Shown here: in pieces, positions 6,310 through 10,054 of the stretch
Layout: every line of letters begins with the position of its first letter
How positions within the stretch are numbered: position 1 is the first letter of the stretch
Assembly (NCBI GenBank): GCA_045580645.1
Contig: JAZNOG010000001.1
Coordinates: 1-10,054, forward strand
DNA from: HGM10836 sp045580645
GTDB lineage: Bacteria > Bacillota_I > Bacilli_A > RF39 > UBA660
Direction of reading: 5' to 3'
DNA length: 10,054 nt
Program-made: the position numbers and the translations under genes
The notes under the pieces: generated by a model
The model's input: the letters and a program-made list of their open reading frames with translations, nothing else
Told to the model about the DNA's origin: nothing
Database searches by the model: none

Positions 6310-7598
6310 ATCATGTTTTAGATTATGTAATGAATCCTGAAAAAACAACAACAGATAACAGTTGTTACCAAGAGCTTCATCAATTAGATACTTATAATGA
6401 TTTGGATTATAATTCTGAATTTGGATGTTATATTTCTGGACTTAATTGTTTACCAGAACAAGCATATAAAGATATGATGGATACCAAAAATATATGGAAC
6501 AAGAATAATGGTGTATTAGCATATCATGCTTTTCAATCTTTTAAAGAGGGAGAAGTAACTGCAGATAAAGCACATAAAGTTGGATTAAAACTAGCACAAG
6601 AAATGTGGGGAGATAGATTTGAAGTTATAGTTACTACTCATGTTAATACAAATCATATTCATAATCATTTTGTTATTAACTCTGTATCTTTTAAAGATGG
6701 AAAGAAATATCATGATTGTAGAGAAAGTATGGCACTTTTAAGACATACATCAGATTCATTATGTCAGGAGTTTGGATTAAGTGTTGTTAAGGAAAAGAAA
6801 GTTATAAAAGTAAATTATGATAATTATTATAAAGGTTATGTAGATAAAAATAATTATCATACAATGACTAAAAAAGATATTGATAAAGCTATTGCTATGG
6901 CATATTCTTATAAAGATTTTGAAACTATAATGAATAAGATGGGATATGAACTTACTAACAGATATGGTAAGTTAAGTGTTAGAGGTCAAAACTTTAAAAA
7001 GAATATTCGTATAATGAGGGCTTTTGGAGAAGATTATTCTATTGATAATATAGAAAAAAGAATAGAAACAACTCATTCTCCTAGAGTACCGTTTATTGGT
7101 GCTGAAAATCAAGTTAATTATGCTAAAACTTATGAAGAAGCAAAAAAACAAAAATCACATGGAATATATGGTTTATATAAATATTATTGTTATTTATTAA
7201 AAGTATATCCAAAACAATATCCTAAAAAAGTATTAACTCCTGCATTAAGAATGGAGGTGGAAAAGATGAATGAAATATCAGAACAAACAAGGTTGCTCGT
7301 GAGTAATAAAATTGAAACTCGTGAGCAATTTTTATTATTCAAAGATAATGTAAATAATGAATTAAAAGAATTAACAAGTGATAGAGATAACTTGTGGAAA
7401 AAAATCAAAAGAGTAAATACTGAAGAAGATAAACAATTAATTCAAAAGGAATTATTAGTTATATCTCATCAGATTGCAATAAAAAGGAAAGAGGTGAGAA
7501 TATGTGATGAAATAGATAAAAAATTAGATGTAGTAAAAGAGAATATTAGAGAATTTGAAGAAGAAAAAGGAAAGGAGAGAATAAAGTATGAATTCTAG
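6270..7598 (+). CDS. MOBP-type relaxase (MobA/VirD2 family), 442 aa
   Basis: The relaxase nicks one strand at oriT, stays covalently attached by a tyrosine and pilots the strand into the recipient. The N-terminal domain (about residues 1-160) is the MobA/VirD2 nuclease. MATTGIWKVEKRLDHVLDYVMNPEKT contains the likely catalytic tyrosine (Y19). YHAFQSFKEGEVT (85-97) is the second conserved block. HVNTNHIHNH (124-133) is the metal-binding histidine motif with H124, H129 and H131. In this motif the acidic residues often seen in relatives are asparagines (N126, N128). The C-terminal third is lysine/glutamate-rich and probably coiled coil. Length is normal for Firmicutes ICE relaxases. The start ATG is preceded by a purine-rich AGAGAAGA (6257-6264) inside the upstream micro-ORF. 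The 3' end overlaps the pcfB-like gene by 11 bases. An internal start and a terminator-like hairpin lie near residues 333-353. Confidence 0.94.
   Translation: MATTGIWKVEKRLDHVLDYVMNPEKTTTDNSCYQELHQLDTYNDLDYNSEFGCYISGLNCLPEQAYKDMMDTKNIWNKNNGVLAYHAFQSFKEGEVTADKAHKVGLKLAQEMWGDRFEVIVTTHVNTNHIHNHFVINSVSFKDGKKYHDCRESMALLRHTSDSLCQEFGLSVVKEKKVIKVNYDNYYKGYVDKNNYHTMTKKDIDKAIAMAYSYKDFETIMNKMGYELTNRYGKLSVRGQNFKKNIRIMRAFGEDYSIDNIEKRIETTHSPRVPFIGAENQVNYAKTYEEAKKQKSHGIYGLYKYYCYLLKVYPKQYPKKVLTPALRMEVEKMNEISEQTRLLVSNKIETREQFLLFKDNVNNELKELTSDRDNLWKKIKRVNTEEDKQLIQKELLVISHQIAIKRKEVRICDEIDKKLDVVKENIREFEEEKGKERIKYEF
7253..7268 (+). promoter_or_regulatory. Internal ribosome binding site and in-frame ATG within the relaxase gene
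   Basis: GGAGGTGG (7253-7260) lies 8 bases (counted from GGAGG) before an in-frame ATG at 7266. It is as good as any true start in this window and better than the relaxase's own. Initiation here would give residues 333-442, a 110-residue charged coiled-coil fragment. Whether it is used is unknown; the codons Met-Glu-Val-Glu could be coincidental. Confidence 0.4.
7293..7333 (+). terminator. Terminator-like RNA hairpin inside the relaxase gene
   Basis: TTGCTCGTGAGT (7293-7304) pairs over all 12 positions with ACTCGTGAGCAA (7317-7328) at the RNA level, with two central G-U pairs. The loop is 12 bases and five T follow directly (7329-7333). This is the longest and most G/C-rich stem of any terminator-like structure in the window, yet it is within coding sequence. 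It may be an intragenic attenuator; ribosomes translating the relaxase would normally block it. Confidence 0.5.
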
Positions 7599-8391
7599 TG
7601 AAGCTGCAGAAGAAATTGTAAAACTCTCATTAGAGGGATTTGAAGTATTAGCGAGAATAACTGGTAGTGGTGCTGAAAGAGTAGCAGTAGCACTTTATAC
7701 TATGGCAAAAGACCAAAAGATGACAAAAGGAAAAGCAACATTAAATACAATGTTGAAATCCGGTAGTCCATTACAGATATTTTCATTAAGGGATGACCAA
7801 CTTAAAAAGTTCCATGAAGAGTCTAAAAAATATGGTGTATTATATACCGCTTTAATTGATAAGAAAAATCCTGATAAGGATGGTATGGTTGATATTATGG
7901 TAAGACAAGAAGATGCACCAAAGGTAAATCGTATTGTTGATAGATTCAAATTATCTGCATTTGATATTGCAGAAATTAAAAGTGAACTTGAAAAAGATAA
8001 GATTGAAGAAATGATTAAAGATGCAAAAGAAAGAGGTGTTGAGGTTAAATCGGATGAAGAGAAACTTGCAGATGATATAATGTCAAAACCTATTCAAAAA
8101 GAAGGACAAGAACAATCAAACCCCAATGTGGCAAAGACAGAAAAAAGCCCTCTGTCCGAGCCTTCATTAGAGAACAAAAACAATTTAGGGGTGGTTTCTA
8201 AATTAAAGAAACCTTCAGTTCGTGAAACTTTAAAAGAAATAAAAAGAGAATTAAAAGAAAAAGCAGAAGAGAGTAAAGAAAATAAAGAAATTGCTAAAGA
8301 AAGAAAAGAAGTAAATGACACTAAGGCAGTTGATGATACAATACCCTCTAAAAAAGAATTGAAAAAATCTAGTAAAGGAAAGGAGAGGTAA
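7588..8391 (+). CDS. pcfB: PcfB-family (DUF3801) coupling/relaxosome protein, 267 aa
   Basis: Residues 1-130 match the PcfB/DUF3801 family of Gram-positive conjugation systems. Recognisable blocks are GFEVLARITGSGAERVAVAL (17-36), GKATLNTMLKSGSPLQIF (48-65) and the VDIMVRQEDAPKVNRIVDRF segment (101-120). In the pCF10 system PcfB links the processed DNA and relaxase to the coupling ATPase; the same role is likely here, with the TraG protein encoded three genes downstream. Residues 130-267 are highly charged, with the block KTEKSPLSEPS (183-193) and KKPSVRETLKEIKRELKEK (207-225), which I recognise as typical of this family's tail, then a Lys/Glu-rich end. The start ATG has AAAGGAGAG (7571-7579) upstream and overlaps the end of the relaxase gene by 11 bases, indicating coupling. 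The DNA for residues about 176-209 is unusually G/C-rich for the window and contains nested inverted repeats. Confidence 0.88.
   Translation: MNSSEAAEEIVKLSLEGFEVLARITGSGAERVAVALYTMAKDQKMTKGKATLNTMLKSGSPLQIFSLRDDQLKKFHEESKKYGVLYTALIDKKNPDKDGMVDIMVRQEDAPKVNRIVDRFKLSAFDIAEIKSELEKDKIEEMIKDAKERGVEVKSDEEKLADDIMSKPIQKEGQEQSNPNVAKTEKSPLSEPSLENKNNLGVVSKLKKPSVRETLKEIKRELKEKAEESKENKEIAKERKEVNDTKAVDDTIPSKKELKKSSKGKER
8118..8213 (+). repeat. Nested inverted repeats in the pcfB-like gene
   Basis: Inside the linker-coding part of the gene lie GACAGA (8136-8141) facing TCTGTC (8151-8156), a perfect 7-base pair of arms GGTTTCT (8193-8199) and AGAAACC (8207-8213), and CCCC (8121-8124) opposite GGGG (8188-8191) enclosing the first hairpin. 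G/C clusters like these are rare elsewhere in the window. A folded RNA or DNA element is possible, but protein-level constraint could also explain it. Confidence 0.35.
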
Positions 8392-8394
8392 TAA

Positions 8395-9246
8395 GTGATT
8401 GAAGATATAATAAATAGTCAAAATAGTTATGATAAAGAAGCATATAAACAAAAGAAAAAAGAACAGTTAGAATTTGCTTATAAAACTATTGATGAGTCAG
8501 TAAACAAAATTAAAACTGACTCTTCTTTTTTTATGCAGTATTTAGATGTACAAAGTAAGTTTGATGTTTATACTTCAAGAAATGCTTTACTAATTGCTAG
8601 TCAATTACCGAATGCAATGCAATTAAAAGATTATAAATCTTGGAAAGAACTTAATGCTTCTTTTAAAGTTAAATATCCTAAACGAATAATAATACTTGAA
8701 CCAGGTAAACAATATACAACCAAAGACGGTAAGACTGTATCAAACATTAACGCAAAGGAAGTTATAGATATATCAGAAACTAATCAAAAAATAAATACAA
8801 AGAGTATTGATAAAAAGATAATATTACAAGCATTATTACATGAATGTCCAGTAGAGATAAAAGCAAAAGATAGTTTAGAAAGTGGTAAAGTTTGTGAATG
8901 GAACACTGATGATAAAGTTATATATGTTGCCAAAAGTGATGATTATGATTTAACTATTAGTTCTATTGCAAATGAGCTTGTTAAAATTAGTTTATATGAT
9001 GATATACAAGAATTTGATGAAGATAAATCAAAATGTATAGGTTATATGTTGTGTAAAAAATATGGGATTGATGTTTCTTTAAATGATGTAGAAAATATGA
9101 TAGATAGATTTAAAGATATGGAAACTAAAGATGTTTTAACTGAATTAACATCTATGAAAGAAGTGTATTCGGATATCAATTCTCGTGTAGGTCAATATAT
9201 CGATGATAAAAGAAAAGAAGTAAAGAATAAGGAACAGGAGAGATGA
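8395..9246 (+). CDS. ArdC-like protein with degenerate metallopeptidase-like domain (283 aa)
   Basis: The N-terminal part (about residues 43-105) resembles the single-strand DNA-binding domain of ArdC-type antirestriction proteins: FFMQYLDVQSKFDVYTSRNALLI, then LPNAMQLKDYKSWKEL and KRIIILEPG. The C-terminal part (about 140-240) follows the layout of the zinc peptidase-like domain, but the expected HExxH is NELVK (193-197), keeping only the glutamate. The later conserved block survives as GYMLCKKYGIDV (216-227). It is therefore probably not a working peptidase. Proteins of this type with an eroded motif are familiar to me from Firmicutes ICE operons, between pcfB-like and traG genes. The likely role is binding or protecting single-stranded element DNA during transfer; this is inference. 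The GTG start at 8395 has AGGAGAGG (8381-8388) six bases upstream and follows the previous stop by 3 bases. Confidence 0.7.
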   Translation: MIEDIINSQNSYDKEAYKQKKKEQLEFAYKTIDESVNKIKTDSSFFMQYLDVQSKFDVYTSRNALLIASQLPNAMQLKDYKSWKELNASFKVKYPKRIIILEPGKQYTTKDGKTVSNINAKEVIDISETNQKINTKSIDKKIILQALLHECPVEIKAKDSLESGKVCEWNTDDKVIYVAKSDDYDLTISSIANELVKISLYDDIQEFDEDKSKCIGYMLCKKYGIDVSLNDVENMIDRFKDMETKDVLTELTSMKEVYSDINSRVGQYIDDKRKEVKNKEQER

Positions 9247-9250
9247 TATA

Positions 9251-9598
9251 ATGAAAGATGGTATTAAGTATGAATTTGAAGATACAGAGAGAACTATAAT
9301 AATGAAATCTTTAAATATGTTAAGAGATTATTTAACATCACAAGATAGACCAACAGATTCTGTTGATAACTTACTTATTAAAGTTAATAGTAAAAGTAAG
9401 TTAGAAGTTGATATATATGATGCAAAAATTATTATATTTGCATTAAATAATTTAAGACTTAAATATAAGAATGAAAATTCATCAAGAGAAGATAGAATGG
9501 AATTGAGTAAAGTAATGGATAAATTAATTGAGGGAACAGAGTGTAAAAAAAAACTTCTTTTAAGGAGAATTCCGAGAGGTAATGGTAGAAGATACTAA
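9251..9598 (+). CDS. Small hypothetical protein between the ArdC-like gene and traG (115 aa)
   Basis: I recognise no named domain. The protein is soluble-looking and helical, with no signal peptide or membrane segment. The first half (SLNMLRDYLTSQDRPTDSVDNLLIKVNS) has the form of short helical proteins often found next to traG in Firmicutes ICEs, but I cannot assign a family. The C-terminus is very basic (KKKLLLRRIPRGNGRR), suggesting nucleic acid or membrane-surface contact. The start ATG has CAGGAGAG (9235-9242) eight bases upstream and lies 4 bases after the previous stop. The gene overlaps the start of traG by 17 bases, and its last codons carry that gene's ribosome binding site, so the basic tail may partly reflect the overlap. 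A role in coupling is only suggested by position. Confidence 0.75.
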   Translation: MKDGIKYEFEDTERTIIMKSLNMLRDYLTSQDRPTDSVDNLLIKVNSKSKLEVDIYDAKIIIFALNNLRLKYKNENSSREDRMELSKVMDKLIEGTECKKKLLLRRIPRGNGRRY

Positions 9599-10054
9599 AA
9601 AACAAAAGATAATTTTAAGTATTGTAGGTATTATTCCAGTAATATGGTTATCACTTTTAATAGCACCTTATGTAGATGATGGATTAATTGGAATTATTAA
9701 GAATTTTGGTAAAGCAATAGATAATCCATTTAATATTAAATTATGTTCAAACAGTTTAAATACTGTTTTATTTTTATTATTAGTGTATGGTGTATCAATT
9801 GGTATCTATTTTTCTACAAGAAAGAATTATCGTAGAACAGAAGAATATGGCTCTGCAAAATGGGGAAGTGCAAAAACAATATGTAAGAAATATAAACAAG
9901 AAAATAGTAATTATAATAAAATATTAACACAAAATTTTTGTATAGGTTTAGATGGACGACAACATAGAAGAAATCTAAACCTTTTAATTTGTGGTGGTAG
10001 TGGGGCAGGTAAAACTCGTTTTTTTGCTAAACCTAATGTAATGCAATGTAATTG
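9582..10054 (+). CDS. traG: TraG/VirD4-type coupling ATPase, N-terminal part (3' end outside window)
   Basis: The 157 visible residues are the start of a type IV coupling protein, the membrane-anchored ATPase that carries the relaxase-DNA complex to the secretion channel. Two membrane helices are evident (about residues 10-29 and 60-77), separated by a short outer loop. The family hallmark EYGSAKWG (88-95) and Walker A CGGSGAGKTRF (137-147) follow, then KPNV. Walker B and the all-alpha domain would lie beyond the window. The start is the ATG at 9582: a stop codon in this frame at 9561-9563 leaves no other ATG. GAGAGG (9574-9579) is only 2 bases away and AAGGAG (9562-9567) is 14 away, so spacing is poor. 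Translation probably depends on coupling with the overlapping upstream gene. The assignment is secure. Confidence 0.93.
   Translation, partial: MVEDTKKQKIILSIVGIIPVIWLSLLIAPYVDDGLIGIIKNFGKAIDNPFNIKLCSNSLNTVLFLLLVYGVSIGIYFSTRKNYRRTEEYGSAKWGSAKTICKKYKQENSNYNKILTQNFCIGLDGRQHRRNLNLLICGGSGAGKTRFFAKPNVMQCN

Larger units (their letters stand above)
1..10054 (+). mobile_element. Internal core of an integrative and conjugative element (Tn1549/CTn-like, Firmicutes)
   Basis: The whole window reads as the transfer and processing core of a conjugative element. In order it carries a giant SNF2-type helicase, two XRE regulators, a TOPRIM/primase-like protein, HU, MobC, a relaxase, a PcfB-like protein, an ArdC-like protein and a TraG/VirD4 coupling ATPase. 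All genes point the same way and most are separated by fewer than 10 bases or overlap. This combination is characteristic of Firmicutes ICEs of the Tn1549/CTn type, by family knowledge. No integrase, excisionase, attachment site or chromosomal flank is seen, so neither element end is inside the window. A conjugative plasmid with the same module cannot be excluded. Confidence 0.85.

Noticed and set aside
7489..7512. Ribosome binding site AGAGGTGA followed by ATGTGATG within the relaxase
   Set aside because: It leads only to start-stop minigenes (ATG TGA and ATG AAA TAG) in other frames; no coding potential.
9247..9252. TATAAT as a promoter before the 115-residue ORF
   Set aside because: It overlaps the ATG itself and has no -35 partner; TATAAT-like strings are common by chance in this AT-rich DNA.
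9582..9598. Possible frameshift joining the 115-residue ORF to traG
   Set aside because: Both have their own ribosome binding site and complete family-like ends; a 17-base overlap of separate genes explains it.
1..10054. Mycoplasma-type genetic code (TGA as Trp), suggested by composition
   Set aside because: TGA terminates several proteins exactly where families end and neighbours begin (3726, 5303, 6160, 9246), and tryptophans are encoded by TGG.
1..10054. CRISPR arrays, tRNA or rRNA genes, insertion sequences, minus-strand genes
   Set aside because: No regularly spaced repeats, no cloverleaf-like or rRNA sequence, no transposase; minus-strand ORFs are shadows of + strand genes with implausible Phe/Ser/Leu-rich products.

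Overview
The window is about 10 kb of strongly AT-rich DNA (by eye well under one third G+C) with every recognisable gene on the + strand. The gene content is the core of an integrative and conjugative element (ICE) of the large Firmicutes Tn1549/CTn-like group. Markers are a giant SNF2-type helicase, a TOPRIM/primase-like protein, MobC, a MOBP-type relaxase, a PcfB (DUF3801) protein, an ArdC-like protein and the start of a TraG/VirD4 coupling ATPase. The composition, A/U-rich codons and strong GGAGG-type ribosome binding sites suggest a low-GC Firmicute (Bacilli, Erysipelotrichia or Clostridia). TGA serves as a genuine stop for several genes (e.g. ending at 3726, 5303, 6160), which argues against a Mycoplasma-type recoded host. 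No chromosomal genes, integrase or att sites are visible, so both element ends lie outside the window.

Layout. Positions 1-3451 hold the C-terminal part of the giant helicase, cut by the window edge. A near-consensus promoter (3461-3489) then drives a small regulatory block: two overlapping XRE-type repressor-like genes and an unidentified 112-residue protein. This block ends at a weak hairpin with a T-run (4300-4321), and a TOPRIM/primase-like gene follows (4338-5303) with its own terminator. Positions 5333-5483 are non-coding. They hold a patch much richer in G+C than its surroundings, with two inverted repeats (candidate oriT), and an extended -10 promoter for an HU gene (5484-5759), which also has its own terminator. 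The mobilisation/conjugation run follows: mobC, a previously hidden 48-residue membrane ORF, relaxase, pcfB-like, ArdC-like, a small unknown and traG, all overlapping or separated by a few bases, until the window cuts traG just after its Walker A motif.

How they would work together (family knowledge plus inference). MobC and the relaxase bind and nick oriT, possibly helped by the bending protein HU. The helicase and TOPRIM protein would process the transferred DNA or support element replication. PcfB links the relaxosome to the TraG/VirD4 ATPase, which feeds the DNA to a type IV secretion channel presumably encoded downstream. The two XRE proteins are the obvious candidates for transfer control.

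The window looks like a divergent member of a known element class rather than a wholly new system. The points most worth checking are the candidate oriT, a strong terminator-like RNA hairpin inside the relaxase gene just after an internal ribosome binding site and start codon, a series of terminators between co-directional genes, the overlooked membrane micro-ORF, and an ArdC-like protein whose peptidase motif is destroyed.
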